DNA from: Candidatus Gastranaerophilales bacterium
Lineage (GTDB): Bacteria; Cyanobacteriota; Vampirovibrionia; Gastranaerophilales; Gastranaerophilaceae
Direction of reading: 5' to 3'
Length of the DNA stretch: 64,000 bases
Assembly (NCBI GenBank): GCA_944325575.1
Contig: CALVAR010000001.1
Location: forward strand, 62,001-126,000
Part shown: piece by piece, positions 34,637 through 44,541 of the stretch
Position numbering within the stretch: the first letter of the stretch is position 1
How the letters are laid out: the number at the start of each line of letters is the position of its first letter
Position numbers and translations under genes: made by a program
Notes under the pieces: model-generated
The model's input: the letters and a program-made list of their open reading frames with translations, nothing else
Databases searched by the model: none
What the model was told of the DNA's origin: nothing

Positions 34637-35923
34637 TTAATTACTTGATTTAAATTCATTTAGTTTGTCCATATATGATGATTGGTTTGAATTATTTATT
34701 TCTGTCTTTTTAATATTTTTTGCTTCATAATGTTCCTTGTTTTCCTGTCTGAACTGTTCTACTTCTTCCTGCGTTACCTTGCCGTCACCATTTTTGTCTA
34801 ATTTTATAAGGGCGTTAAATAATGCTTCCGGAGTAATAACGTATTCTTGATTTTGTTCATCGTATTCCGCACCAATGAGAAATAGCAATGTTGTGTCAAG
34901 TGCATCAAATTTATTAGACTCTTGCATGAATAACAAGTCCAGAATGCTATTATTATATCCTTCTAATTTTAATTTTATTAGTTCACTTTCTGAAATCTTG
35001 CCATCCATATCAGCATCCAGCTGACTTATTTCATTTTCCATTCTTGTTGTGTTTATTTTGTATTGACAATTTTGTATAAACTCAGGGCTGTTTAGCAGGT
35101 CTTTTAATTCATCTACAATGCTGCCGTCACCGTTTTTATCCAATTTGACTAAATCTTCCACATGTAATCCTGTTAATTCAGAAGTAGACGTTGCCTTAAA
35201 GTACGGGTTGCTATTGTCTTCCGGATAAAGTGCGTTAAAAATTGCATTATAAATTTCATTCACAACAATTGAGCGGTATTGTGATGAATTGTTGTCAGAT
35301 GAAACGGAATTAATAAACGAGTTGTAATCTATGTCTTCTGGTAAATCCATTCCAAGTGCATCAAAGACAGCTTTTAGGACTCCGCCTATTCCTGCAATTT
35401 CAGGATTACCAGATTGCGTCATTTCTGCAATATTACCAAGCAATTCTTGTTTAGTTATTATTTGGGCAACTCTTTCAGAGTAACTATCATCCGAGTCAGC
35501 AAATGGATTATCTTTTGTTATTATATTATTATCAAAAAGCCCGGTCTTGCGTGATGTATTATCTACTTCTTTACCCCATTCTAACAGTATTTGCAGCAGT
35601 TCTTCTTGTGTTTTTTCAGACTTGTCATCTTTAGGATTAGTCTGCGGATGTTTTACTGTTTTGTCTGTTCTTTGTCCGTTATTTACTATTAATACTTTAT
35701 CAATGTTTATTAAATTCTGTCCAGCAACCCAGTTAGCTTCATTTAATGTTAATTTTAAACCTTCGTTAGAATTATTTTGCCCCGGTGTATTATATTCACC
35801 TAAGATATTTTCATCCTCTTGTTCTTGTGGCCCTCTATTCTCAAGCTCTTTTTTAGGGACATTTATTTTAAAACCGTAAGAATTTAGCTTACCTGTACCA
35901 AATCCGCTGTCAAATGTAGTCAT
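34637..35923 (-). CDS. EF-hand calcium-binding protein
   Basis: This 428-residue acidic protein contains three canonical EF-hand loops: DKNGDGSIVDEL (about residue 264), DADMDGKISESE (about 305) and DKNGDGKVTQEE (about 375). Positions 1, 3, 5 and 12 of each loop keep calcium ligands except where Leu or Glu varies at the last position. The N-terminal 150 residues are Asn/Gly-rich and disordered. There is no signal peptide. AGGAG lies 8 nt before the ATG. The unknown proteins at 46594-50453 have similar Gln/Asn-rich N-terminal tails. Calcium binding is well supported; the role is unknown. Confidence 0.8.
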   Translation of the reverse strand: MTTFDSGFGTGKLNSYGFKINVPKKELENRGPQEQEDENILGEYNTPGQNNSNEGLKLTLNEANWVAGQNLINIDKVLIVNNGQRTDKTVKHPQTNPKDDKSEKTQEELLQILLEWGKEVDNTSRKTGLFDNNIITKDNPFADSDDSYSERVAQIITKQELLGNIAEMTQSGNPEIAGIGGVLKAVFDALGMDLPEDIDYNSFINSVSSDNNSSQYRSIVVNEIYNAIFNALYPEDNSNPYFKATSTSELTGLHVEDLVKLDKNGDGSIVDELKDLLNSPEFIQNCQYKINTTRMENEISQLDADMDGKISESELIKLKLEGYNNSILDLLFMQESNKFDALDTTLLFLIGAEYDEQNQEYVITPEALFNALIKLDKNGDGKVTQEEVEQFRQENKEHYEAKNIKKTEINNSNQSSYMDKLNEFKSSN

Positions 35924-36035
35924 TTCTTATTCTCCTATTTTGTGTTACACTTATATATTCGATAATTTTTAATTTTTCTTTAGGAGATATTGCTTTATTT
36001 TTACATTTATTTACATTTATTTATATTATCTCTTA

Positions 36036-36076
36036 TAGAAGAAGAGTCATGTTGAGAAAACATGACTCTTCTTCTA
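36036..36076. terminator. Terminator hairpin after clpC
   Basis: A 16-base stem (TAGAAGAAGAGTCATG with CATGACTCTTCTTCTA) surrounds a nine-base loop. It lies 14 bp past the clpC stop and is followed on both strands by AT-rich DNA, but without a clean T-run. Confidence 0.6.
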
Positions 36077-36090
36077 TTATAATGATAATT

Positions 36091-38574
36091 CTACTTTGCA
36101 GGTTCAGCTTCTTCCTGCTTTTGTGTATTCGATTCACCTACCTTCTCGAAAACAATCTTTTTGTCTTCAAGTTTTGCAGAAATTATATCACCGGCTTTGT
36201 ATTTGCCGTTAAGAATTTCTTCAGCAAGAGTATCTTCAATTTTCTTTTGAATAACTCTTCTTAAAGGTCTTGCACCGTATGCTTCAGAGTATCCTTCATC
36301 TGCAAGATAATCTTTGACCTCATCAGAAACTTCAATAGTGAAGTCGTGTGACTGAATACGTTTAACAAGGTCTTTAAACATAAGGTCAACGATTTCTCTG
36401 ATTTCAGGTTTGCTGAGGTGAGAGAATACGATAATATCATCGATTCTGTTAAGGAATTCAGGTCTGAATGCCTTTTTCATCTCTTCCATAACCGTATCTT
36501 TGAGATGTTCGTATTTATCCTTAGATTCATCATTAGAAACGGAGAAGCCAAGCCTTGAAGTAGTTGTAATCATGCTTGCACCAACGTTACTTGTCATGAT
36601 GATAATAGTGTTTTTAAAGTTAACATGTCTGCCTTTAGCATCTGTTAAACGTCCGTCATCAAGTATCTGAAGCATTATGTTAAATACATCAGGGTGTGCT
36701 TTTTCAATTTCATCAAAAAGAATAACAGAATACGGTTTCTTTCTGATTGTTTCTGTAAGATGTCCGCCGTCATCGTATCCGACATATCCCGGAGGCGACC
36801 CGATAAGTTTTGATGTAGAATGTTTTTCCATAAATTCTGACATATCAACTCTTATCATATTATCTTCGGAGCCAAAAACAGCTTCGGCCAGCGCTTTTGC
36901 AAGCTCTGTTTTACCGACACCAGTAGGACCTGCAAATATGAAACTGCCTATTGGTCTGTTTGGTGATTTCAAGCCGACTCTGGCGCGTCTAATTGCTTTT
37001 GAAAGAGACACAACAGCCTGATCCTGACCGATAACTCTCTGGTGAAGAGTTTCTTCAAGTTTGAGTAATCTTTCTGATTCTTTTTCAGTAATTTTTGTTG
37101 TAGGAATACCGGTCATCGTGCTGACAACTTCTGCAACGTGCTCAGCTGTTACTACAGGCTTATTTGCATCATGTTCTTCTTTCCATTGCTGAGACATTTC
37201 TCTGATTTTTTCTTTTAAATCAGCTTCTTTATCTCTAAGGTTAGAAGCATGCTCAAATTCCTGATTTCTTATTGCATCCTCTTTTTGCTTAATTATATTT
37301 TTAAGCTCTTTTTCAAGTTCTTTACCCTCAGGTGGGAGTGAACTTACATTCAAACGGACCTTAGAGCTTGCTTCGTCAATAATATCAATCGCTTTGTCAG
37401 GAAGGAATCTGTCCGTAATATATTTATCAGACAAAGAAACCGCAGCAATTATTGCTTCATCTGAAATTTTTAGTCTGTGGTGTTCTTCATATTTAGATTT
37501 CAAGCCTCTTATAATTTCGATTGATTCATCAATTGAAGGTTCTTCGATAATTACCGGCTGGAATCTTCTTTCCAGTGCAGCATCTTTTTCTACATATTTT
37601 CTGTATTCATCAAGTGTAGTTGCACCTATTACCTGAATTTCACCTCTTGATAGTGCAGGTTTTAAGATGTTTGCTGCATCGATTGCACCTTCTGCTGCAC
37701 CTGCACCAATAAGTGTGTGCATTTCATCAATTACAAGAATAACATTTCCTGCCTGTCTGATTTCGTCCATAATCTTTTTGAGACGTTCTTCAAATTCGCC
37801 TCTGTATTTTGTACCTGCAACAAGAAGACCCATATCAAGCTGAATAATTTTTTTGCCTTCGAGAATATCCGGTACATCTGAGTTTACAATTCTGATAGCC
37901 AATCCTTCGGCAACTGCAGTCTTACCAACGCCTGGTTCTCCTATCAACACAGGATTATTTTTTGTTCTTCTTGCAAGAATCTGTATAACACGTTCTATTT
38001 CTTTTTCTCTTCCTACAACAGGATCCAGTCTCTGTTCCTGTGCAGCAAGAGTCAAATCTGTACCGAACTCGTCTAAGGACGGTGTCTTTGTTTTTCCTCC
38101 GGATGCTGTTCCGGCAGTTGCAGTTTGTGCCGCAGGTTTGGATTCACCAAGCATTTTTATTACATTGCTTCTTAATTTGTTTAAATCTACTCCAAGATTT
38201 TCGAGAACTCTTGCAGCAACGCCCTCGCCCTCTCTTATAAGACCGAGAAGAAGATGTTCTGTACCTATATAATTGTGTCCGAGCTGTCTTGCTTCATCCC
38301 ATGACAATTCAAGTACCCTTTTGGCTCTGGGGGTAAAAGGTATTTCTACTGCTACAAAGCCTGAGCCTCTGCCTATAATTTTTTCTACTTCGGCACGTGC
38401 ATCTTTAAGCGTTATACCCATTGATTTTAAAGTTTTTGATGCAACGCCTGTACCTTCGCCGATAAGCCCGAGCAGTACCTGCTCCGTGCCGACAAAGTTA
38501 TGACCTAATCTTCTCGCCTCTTCTTGTGCGAGCATGATTACTTTTATCGCTTTTTCAGTAAAACGTTCAAACAT
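36091..38574 (-). CDS. clpC: ATP-dependent Clp protease ATPase subunit ClpC
   Basis: This 827-residue Hsp100 protein has two Clp N repeats (residues 1-145; [12 protein letters not shown] and [12 protein letters not shown]), a first AAA+ module with Walker [10 protein letters not shown] (about 207) and a middle UVR-type coiled-coil segment (about 420-465). The second AAA+ module has Walker [10 protein letters not shown] (about 550) and Walker [10 protein letters not shown]. The UVR motif marks ClpC rather than ClpB or ClpA. It unfolds substrates for the ClpP encoded at 28242. No ctsR-mcsAB genes accompany it, so it is not in the Firmicutes operon. AGGAG precedes the ATG. Confidence 0.96.
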   Translation of the reverse strand: MFERFTEKAIKVIMLAQEEARRLGHNFVGTEQVLLGLIGEGTGVASKTLKSMGITLKDARAEVEKIIGRGSGFVAVEIPFTPRAKRVLELSWDEARQLGHNYIGTEHLLLGLIREGEGVAARVLENLGVDLNKLRSNVIKMLGESKPAAQTATAGTASGGKTKTPSLDEFGTDLTLAAQEQRLDPVVGREKEIERVIQILARRTKNNPVLIGEPGVGKTAVAEGLAIRIVNSDVPDILEGKKIIQLDMGLLVAGTKYRGEFEERLKKIMDEIRQAGNVILVIDEMHTLIGAGAAEGAIDAANILKPALSRGEIQVIGATTLDEYRKYVEKDAALERRFQPVIIEEPSIDESIEIIRGLKSKYEEHHRLKISDEAIIAAVSLSDKYITDRFLPDKAIDIIDEASSKVRLNVSSLPPEGKELEKELKNIIKQKEDAIRNQEFEHASNLRDKEADLKEKIREMSQQWKEEHDANKPVVTAEHVAEVVSTMTGIPTTKITEKESERLLKLEETLHQRVIGQDQAVVSLSKAIRRARVGLKSPNRPIGSFIFAGPTGVGKTELAKALAEAVFGSEDNMIRVDMSEFMEKHSTSKLIGSPPGYVGYDDGGHLTETIRKKPYSVILFDEIEKAHPDVFNIMLQILDDGRLTDAKGRHVNFKNTIIIMTSNVGASMITTTSRLGFSVSNDESKDKYEHLKDTVMEEMKKAFRPEFLNRIDDIIVFSHLSKPEIREIVDLMFKDLVKRIQSHDFTIEVSDEVKDYLADEGYSEAYGARPLRRVIQKKIEDTLAEEILNGKYKAGDIISAKLEDKKIVFEKVGESNTQKQEEAEPAK

Positions 38575-38666
38575 TTATTAACTCCTGTCCGTATATTTTA
38601 AAAGTATATAGTATATAACCTATTCTACTTTTATGTCATTATTTTACCTCATAACATACCGATGTT

Positions 38667-39347
38667 TCAACTTAATTTTAACTTTTCAAGCAGTTTTTTT
38701 GCCGGATAATAGCCGTAGCCTTTTTCTATACTTGTCAGCAGAGCTTCTTTTGCTTTTTTAGTATCATTAGAATTTATATAGCACTTTGCCAGTAAAAAAT
38801 GTACTTCAGGGTCAACATAACATATATCCTTTGCTCTGTTCAGAAACAATTCGGCTAAATCAAAATATCCGTTATTTACAAAAACCCTGCCTATAAATTT
38901 ATAACTCTCCTGATTGTTTTGTGCAAACAAATGTGCACCATTGGCTATATTTTCACAATATGAAATCATTTTTGCATTTAAAAGTGCATCAAAATCGACT
39001 TCTAAGAAAGCACGTATTTGAAAAAAAGTAGGTATATGAATTACATACAGATTTATAAATTCGAGAAGCGATTTTCCCCACATTACAGGTGGGCTGTCCT
39101 CTTTTATGCTGTTCCATAGCTCAGCTGTTATATCATAGTGACCCAATAAAAGTTCGCAGCGGCCATATTCATATGTCATGCCGAGATCTTTATAAATTTC
39201 TGATGCTGCCTTATAATTTTTTTCTTCCAAATGTATACGAGCAAGTATCTCTTTTTCAGAGGCTATTGTTGAATCATTTAATATGTCTTTTAGTTTATTA
39301 TAATTTTTAGTGACATAAAAATCATTAAGCAGGTCTTTTCTGTTCAT
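38667..39347 (-). CDS. TPR-like protein downstream of csrA
   Basis: This 226-residue helical protein has TPR-like repeats, clearest at the C-terminus (NGYFDLAELFLNRAKDICYVD; EVHFLLAKCYINSNDTKKAKEAL) and N-terminus (LARIHLEEKNYKAASEIYKDLG). There is no signal peptide. It starts 17 bp after csrA in an operon with another TPR gene and fliW. A link to flagellar assembly or CsrA control is suggested by position only. Confidence 0.7.
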   Translation of the reverse strand: MNRKDLLNDFYVTKNYNKLKDILNDSTIASEKEILARIHLEEKNYKAASEIYKDLGMTYEYGRCELLLGHYDITAELWNSIKEDSPPVMWGKSLLEFINLYVIHIPTFFQIRAFLEVDFDALLNAKMISYCENIANGAHLFAQNNQESYKFIGRVFVNNGYFDLAELFLNRAKDICYVDPEVHFLLAKCYINSNDTKKAKEALLTSIEKGYGYYPAKKLLEKLKLS

Positions 39348-39364
39348 ATTAATCTGATTTGCAT

Positions 39365-39652
39365 TTATTCTATATGCAATTTATTGGTAAGACTTTCATA
39401 ATTAGAGTTGGAAAAAGATTGTTTTCTCTCTTTTATCAAATCATGAAGTGCAGTCATCGAGTTTGCTGATACACTGTTACTGCTTATATTGGCATTTTTT
39501 ATTTCTTTATATAACTCTTCTCTGTAAACTGATACGTCTTTGGGGGCATTAACCCCTATTCTGACAGTATTCTGATTGGAATCAAGCACTATAATTTCTA
39601 TATTGTCGTTTAATATTATTTTTTCGCCGACTTTTCTGGCAAGTACTAACAT
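39365..39652 (-). CDS. csrA: Carbon storage regulator CsrA, with C-terminal extension
   Basis: The first 60 residues are a standard CsrA (MLVLARKVGEKIIL; TVRIGVNAPKDVSVYREELY), an RNA-binding dimer that blocks translation by covering GGA-containing ribosome sites. The protein is 95 residues; after residue 60 it has a Ser/Asn-rich tail of about 35 residues. CsrA proteins of FliW-containing bacteria often have a C-terminal extension used for FliW binding. AGGAG precedes the ATG, and fliW lies 31 bp upstream. Confidence 0.95.
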   Translation of the reverse strand: MLVLARKVGEKIILNDNIEIIVLDSNQNTVRIGVNAPKDVSVYREELYKEIKNANISSNSVSANSMTALHDLIKERKQSFSNSNYESLTNKLHIE

Positions 39653-39683
39653 TTGTTTCTCCTGTCCCTGAATATTCGGTAAT

Positions 39684-40121
39684 TTATATTGTTTCGTCCT
39701 TAAATAGAGGGCAACGTACGGGGTAATTAGAATTAGACAAAATTATCTGCATACCCTGTTTATTTGCCGCATTTATAATAATCGGCGCCAATAAATTAAT
39801 CGTCGATTTTTTAGGATTTTGTGAAGGTATTGTAACTATATTCAGAGATATCAACGATTCAACTGAATGCAAATCAATCTTATCTGCTTTTTCTGTTGGT
39901 ATTTCGAACTGATAATCTATGTCGAAAAATGCAGGTGACGTTACAGGAAACGCAAGGTCAGGTCTTTCTACGGATTGCAGCCATTTAAAGGCTGAATTCA
40001 CCGAATGTTCGACAAGAACATATTTTCTTAAACCGTCATATCCTATAATAGGTTCTACAAAATCAAATATAAGATTGTCATCTATACTGATTTCTCCAAA
40101 TTTTTCAGTATTTATATTCAT
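39684..40121 (-). CDS. fliW: Flagellar assembly factor FliW
   Basis: This FliW of 145 residues has the family features FGEISIDDNLIFDFVEPIIGYDG near the start, FKWLQSVERPDLAFPV in the middle and PIIINAANKQGMQIIL near the end. FliW binds CsrA and relieves repression of flagellin translation until flagellin binds FliW instead. The ATG at 40121 is preferred: it follows GGGGTGGAG and gives the normal N-terminus. A TTG at 40142 would add seven residues directly after the upstream stop. It lies between a secreted TPR gene and csrA. Confidence 0.93.
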   Translation of the reverse strand: MNINTEKFGEISIDDNLIFDFVEPIIGYDGLRKYVLVEHSVNSAFKWLQSVERPDLAFPVTSPAFFDIDYQFEIPTEKADKIDLHSVESLISLNIVTIPSQNPKKSTINLLAPIIINAANKQGMQIILSNSNYPVRCPLFKDETI

Positions 40122-40142
40122 TTCTCCACCCCGTTGTCGCAA

Positions 40143-40886
40143 TTATAATGACGGCATTTGTGACATCATCATTGTTTGTATTAGCTCAGGTGACATTTGT
40201 TGATTATTATTTTGATTCATCCAGAGCATAGGAAGCATGTTAGCGGAATTATTTCCATAATACTGATTGTTGCCAAGCAGCATGCTCATTTCCATTATCT
40301 GTGGATTTGTATAATTATTCCCCATGCCAGCAAGAGGATTTATTCCTAATTTTGCAAGTGTTTTTACGGCATTTGCAATCTCGTCATTAGAAGGCATTTC
40401 ACCCTTTTTAGGCCCGAGTTCGTCATTTATATTCTCTTTTATTCTGTCGAGTTTCTTTTTATTTACTTCTGACTGTACTGATTGTGCATAAAATTTGCCG
40501 GATTTTATAAAAGCATCAAGTTCGTTTGCTTCTTTGCCGTATTTTGAACAATCTTCAGGGTTATTAATACAAGCAGTTGCTTTTTGTGCATATTCGACCA
40601 GTGTCTGGTTGCTGTTTAAGTTTATTACCTGTTCAAATGCGCTTGCTGCTTCGTCTTTTTTGCCAAGCTGGATATAAGAAAGTCCTTTATAATAATAAGC
40701 AAAAATGTTAGACGGATCATTTTTAATAATGTTATCAGATGAGTTGATACATCCTAGATAATTTTGTGCTTTATATTGATTTATTATTCCCTTTATAGCA
40801 TAGTCGGAAGTTTGTTGAGCAAAACCTGTATTTACGCAACAAAATGACAATATCGCTAATCCAATAATAAGTTTTTTCAATTTCAT
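40143..40886 (-). CDS. Secreted TPR protein upstream of fliW
   Basis: This 247-residue protein has a signal peptide (MKLKKLIIGLAILSFCCVNTG, cleavage near FAQQ). Two or three TPR units follow at about 30-115 (NYLGCINSSDNIIKNDPSN; AYYYKGLSYIQLGKKDEAAS). The rest is Asn/Met/Gln-rich, with NNQYYGNNSANMLP and WMNQNNNQQM at the end. It starts the operon TPR-fliW-csrA-TPR, with fliW only 21 bp downstream. It is probably periplasmic. Its role in motility is inferred from position. Confidence 0.7.
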   Translation of the reverse strand: MKLKKLIIGLAILSFCCVNTGFAQQTSDYAIKGIINQYKAQNYLGCINSSDNIIKNDPSNIFAYYYKGLSYIQLGKKDEAASAFEQVINLNSNQTLVEYAQKATACINNPEDCSKYGKEANELDAFIKSGKFYAQSVQSEVNKKKLDRIKENINDELGPKKGEMPSNDEIANAVKTLAKLGINPLAGMGNNYTNPQIMEMSMLLGNNQYYGNNSANMLPMLWMNQNNNQQMSPELIQTMMMSQMPSL

Positions 40887-40997
40887 ACCTCTATATCCTT
40901 TTGTTAATGTTTTAATAATTTTTTTTGATAAGTCAATTTATTTTACACTTTAATTATATAATATTTCCTTTAAAAAGACCTAATATATTTAGTCTAA

Positions 40998-42347
40998 TTA
41001 CATCTTATAAATTTCATTTATTAATTCATCTTCAAATCTCTTCACATCCAATACTGACATTGCATGATTCTGTATTAAAATTGCAAAACTGTATTTTTTG
41101 TTTGATTTTGTATCAATATATCCTGCAATAGAACTGATGCCGCTCGCGGTTCCAGTCTTTGCACGAAGTTTCAGGCTTATATTTAATAATCTGTCTGATA
41201 ATGTGCCTTCAATTGGTTTGGGTAGAAGTGATATAAATTCTTCTGAATTATCTTCACCATATATTTTATTTAATGCTGATGTAATCCAGTCTGCTGACAA
41301 AAGGTCATTCCTTGATATACCGCATGCGTCTACGATAACAGGCTTATCTGATTTTATGCCGGAAAAATAGTGATTGAACATATTTACACCGTTTTGTGTC
41401 GTACCCTGTGATTTTGCATAATGTCCGCCAGCTGTTTTAAAAATCATTTCAGAGTAAAAATTATTGCTGTTTTTTAATGTATTTGCCAAAAGCTGATCCA
41501 GCGGTTCACTTGATACCGAAGCTATTTTATTTAATCCTGACGGAACAGGCGCAGTTTTTATTGTTCCCGTATATTTCATTCCCGATGAAGAGAGAACTGA
41601 ATTTAGTGTATTGATAAAATGTCTTTGAGGTGATGATACCGGCAGTTTGTATGATGCCGGAGATTTAATAGTGCCTGTAACATATGTCATGTCACCGCTT
41701 ACCCAAGGTTTTCTTTCAAAACTGATTGAGTTGTTGTTTCCATTTTTAAGCAAGTTGACTATCGACATATGGTAGTCGCCTTTAGTCTTTACTTCAGGCA
41801 TGCGTCCGTTTGTACCAGGTGTTATTGATACATCTATTTTGTTTTCATTGACGGAATACGGAGAATATTTGGGCAGCAGCGAATTTGTATCATCATCCCA
41901 CATCCAGCCTATTCCCCACTGTTTGTCATCAATTATTGATGAATCAATAATAATATCTTTTACCTGTTTTTTATAGTTTTCTTTAACATTTGACATAAGT
42001 GTCTTTAATGATGCCGTTGATAATGACGGATCTGCACCGAGTTTAATGTATAAATTATTGTTTTTATCAGCATAAACAGTTGTCTGGAATGTATAATCTT
42101 TTCCGAGTTCATCATATGCGCTTTTCATCGTAAATATTTTTAAAACCGATGCCGGATTCATAAGTTTGTGCTCGTTATATTCATAAACTACTCTGCCCGA
42201 TTTTGCATCTTTAACAGAAACTGCAATTGTTGAGTTTTTGTTTAAGTCCGATTTCTTTATGATTGAGTCTAAATTTGCTGCAAATGCGCAGTTGCAGGTT
42301 AAAATAAAGCTAGTCAGCAAATATATAACAATATTTTGTTTACTCAT
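40998..42347 (-). CDS. dacB: D-Ala-D-Ala carboxypeptidase/endopeptidase, PBP4 family
   Basis: This 449-residue S13-family penicillin-binding protein has a signal peptide (IVIYLLTSFILTCNCAFA). The active-site motifs are SVLK (Ser67, Lys70), SNN (within LKNSNNFYSEMI, about residue 297) and KTG (LRAKTGTASG, about 395). It trims or cleaves peptidoglycan peptides in the periplasm, so a peptidoglycan wall is present. Its ATG overlaps the end of the nitrilase gene by 8 bp. It is the last gene of the mtaB-nitrilase-dacB operon. Confidence 0.93.
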   Translation of the reverse strand: MSKQNIVIYLLTSFILTCNCAFAANLDSIIKKSDLNKNSTIAVSVKDAKSGRVVYEYNEHKLMNPASVLKIFTMKSAYDELGKDYTFQTTVYADKNNNLYIKLGADPSLSTASLKTLMSNVKENYKKQVKDIIIDSSIIDDKQWGIGWMWDDDTNSLLPKYSPYSVNENKIDVSITPGTNGRMPEVKTKGDYHMSIVNLLKNGNNNSISFERKPWVSGDMTYVTGTIKSPASYKLPVSSPQRHFINTLNSVLSSSGMKYTGTIKTAPVPSGLNKIASVSSEPLDQLLANTLKNSNNFYSEMIFKTAGGHYAKSQGTTQNGVNMFNHYFSGIKSDKPVIVDACGISRNDLLSADWITSALNKIYGEDNSEEFISLLPKPIEGTLSDRLLNISLKLRAKTGTASGISSIAGYIDTKSNKKYSFAILIQNHAMSVLDVKRFEDELINEIYKM

Positions 42348-43173
42348 AAATTTTTATCTCCTCATATTTAAACATATTAAAATCGTTGTCTCTTCTATCC
42401 GATAGCAACGGGAAGTTAGCTCTTAGTTCTTTTGCTTGCTGCGTGTCTACTTCACATGTTATGCAGGATTCTTCTTCTTGCAATTCTGCTAACACATTGC
42501 CCCAAGGGTCGATTACCATAGAATGCCCGAGGTTATATTCATTGTCTTTAATTTTGCCTGTTTGATCGGCAACTATCATAAAACACTGATTTTCAATTGC
42601 TCTGGCTTTATGCATTATATCCCAATGCTCAGGTTTTGAAACAGACCATGCCGCAGTATTTATAAGTATTTCTGCACCAGCTCGTGAGTATGTTCTGTAT
42701 ATTTCAGGAAATCTTATATCATAGCATACTGAAAGGCCGATTTTTGTATAGCCTAAATCCAGTATTTTAAGCTCTTTGCCTCTGTCTACAAACTTATTTT
42801 CTTCAGAGCCTTTATGGGAAAATAAATGCATTTTGTCGTATGTAGTTACTAGTTTACCGTTTTTTTGTATTACAGGGCATGTATTTTTGTATGTGCCATT
42901 TTGTAGTTTTTGTATAAAAGTACCGCCTATTACAAGTGCATTAAAATCTCGTGCAATATTTTGCAAAAATCTGATAGTTTCACTGTTATTTATATCTTCA
43001 GCTTCTTGAATAAAATTTTTGCAATACCATCCTATGGCAAAAACCTCCGGGAAAACTATGATATCAAATGATTGATCCTGATATCTTTCCAGAAGTGTTT
43101 CTATATTATTCAGCGTTGCTTTTTTATTGCCTATAATCGCATTGTTCTGTATTACTAGTACTTTTAGCTTCAT
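42340..43173 (-). CDS. Carbon-nitrogen hydrolase, nitrilase superfamily
   Basis: This 277-residue amidase has the Glu-Lys-Cys triad of the superfamily: Glu in IVFPEVFAIGW (about residue 43), Lys in YDKMHLFSHKG (about 113) and Cys in GLSVCYDIRFPEIYR (about 147). The size and the CYDIRFPE motif fit the omega-amidase/Nit2-type branch, which hydrolyses small amides, but the substrate is not certain. The ATG at 43173 overlaps the mtaB stop as ATGA and is preferred over a TTG 18 bp upstream. It overlaps dacB by 8 bp at the other end. Confidence 0.88.
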   Translation of the reverse strand: MKLKVLVIQNNAIIGNKKATLNNIETLLERYQDQSFDIIVFPEVFAIGWYCKNFIQEAEDINNSETIRFLQNIARDFNALVIGGTFIQKLQNGTYKNTCPVIQKNGKLVTTYDKMHLFSHKGSEENKFVDRGKELKILDLGYTKIGLSVCYDIRFPEIYRTYSRAGAEILINTAAWSVSKPEHWDIMHKARAIENQCFMIVADQTGKIKDNEYNLGHSMVIDPWGNVLAELQEEESCITCEVDTQQAKELRANFPLLSDRRDNDFNMFKYEEIKIYE

Positions 43174-44459
43174 TCTTTGATTATAGTACAAAATAATTTT
43201 TCATCTTTTCTGTTAAGAATTTTAACGTTTTGAACTGTATTGTGAAGAGTTTTATCTTTAGAATTAATGTATACATTAAGATAATTTTTAGTAACGCCCT
43301 TTAGCAATCCTGTCTTTTTGTCGGGTCTTTTTTCAATCAATACTTGAGCAGTTGTATTTATGTTATTTTTTTCAAATGTTTTAAATTTATTTTCAGCAAT
43401 CTTTTTCAGAGCCTCTGCCCTTTTATGTTTTATCGGTTCGGAAATTTGCATATCCATTTTTGCGGCCTCTGTGTTTTCTCGTATTGAATACGGAAAAACA
43501 TGGATATTTGTTAATCCGGATTTTTGGGCATTTTGTAATGTTATATCGAAATCTTCATCTGTTTCACCCGGAAAACCTGCAATTATATCACTTCCGATAA
43601 AAGGAAGTTTAAACATTGTGTTTATTTTGTCAATCAGCTCAATGCAGCTTTGTGCCGTATAATGTCTGTTCATTGATTTAAGTGTTTTGTCAGTAAGTGA
43701 TTGCAGAGAAAGATGAAAATGCGGGCAAAATTTCTCTGATTTGCTCAAAAAATCCAGCATATCATCATTTATTTCCAACGTATTTAATGAACCGAGTCTG
43801 TATCGGATTATATCCGTATTTTCTATTGCTTCAAGTAGATTTATAAGTTTATTTTGTTCTGTAAAATCTGCACCCCATTGACCGATATGAATACCTGTCA
43901 GTACCACTTCTTTTATACCTATATCCGTAAATATCCTTATTTGTTCTATTATGTTTTTTATACTGTTGCTTCTGCTTCTGCCTCTTGCAAAAGGTATGGT
44001 GCAGTAGCTGCAATAATTGTTGCAGCCGTCTTGAATTTTTAGATATCCTCGTGTGTTGTTATAAAATTTAATAAATTGGTTATTAAATTTTTTAACATCA
44101 AAAATGTCAGAAACAGAGTTTTTTCCGCTATTTAGTATGTCTACTATGTGAAATTTGTCATCATTGCCGAGAATATAATCAATATAGTCCAAATTTTGCA
44201 GCTCTTTATCGTGAAGCTGTGCACTGCAGCCGGTTATCACCGTAATTATTGATGGCTTTTTGCTTTTTGCATTGCGTAAAAATCTGAGTGCTTCAATATC
44301 AGCATTTTGTGTGACTGAACAGGAGTTTAAAATAAAGATATCCGCATCATTAACATCTTTACATTGTTCATATCCTGCATCATCAAGTTTCTCTTTTATA
44401 ACAACCGATTCCAGTTGGTTTGATTTACACCCCTGTGTCTTTAAAATATATTTTTTCAT
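43170..44459 (-). CDS. mtaB: tRNA t6A37 methylthiotransferase MtaB
   Basis: This radical-SAM methylthiotransferase converts t6A to ms2t6A at position 37 of ANN-decoding tRNAs. The N-terminal domain carries cysteines for the second Fe-S cluster (TQGCKSNQLES, NSCSVTQNAD, ITGCSAQ). The radical-SAM motif is CNNYCSYC (about residue 145) in DGCNNYCSYCTIPFARG. SGLTNIHVFPYS and a short C-terminal TRAM-like region follow. MtaB rather than MiaB is favoured by the spacing and the TRAM-like end. The ATG at 44459 (MKKYILKTQGC) is preferred to a TTG three codons upstream. Confidence 0.9.
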   Translation of the reverse strand: MKKYILKTQGCKSNQLESVVIKEKLDDAGYEQCKDVNDADIFILNSCSVTQNADIEALRFLRNAKSKKPSIITVITGCSAQLHDKELQNLDYIDYILGNDDKFHIVDILNSGKNSVSDIFDVKKFNNQFIKFYNNTRGYLKIQDGCNNYCSYCTIPFARGRSRSNSIKNIIEQIRIFTDIGIKEVVLTGIHIGQWGADFTEQNKLINLLEAIENTDIIRYRLGSLNTLEINDDMLDFLSKSEKFCPHFHLSLQSLTDKTLKSMNRHYTAQSCIELIDKINTMFKLPFIGSDIIAGFPGETDEDFDITLQNAQKSGLTNIHVFPYSIRENTEAAKMDMQISEPIKHKRAEALKKIAENKFKTFEKNNINTTAQVLIEKRPDKKTGLLKGVTKNYLNVYINSKDKTLHNTVQNVKILNRKDEKLFCTIIKE

Positions 44460-44541
44460 AACAAACAATACTTAACATAAAATTGGATTCTAAACAAAAT
44501 TTATATTTCTGTAGTATAATTTTTTTGTAGGAAAATTGAGC

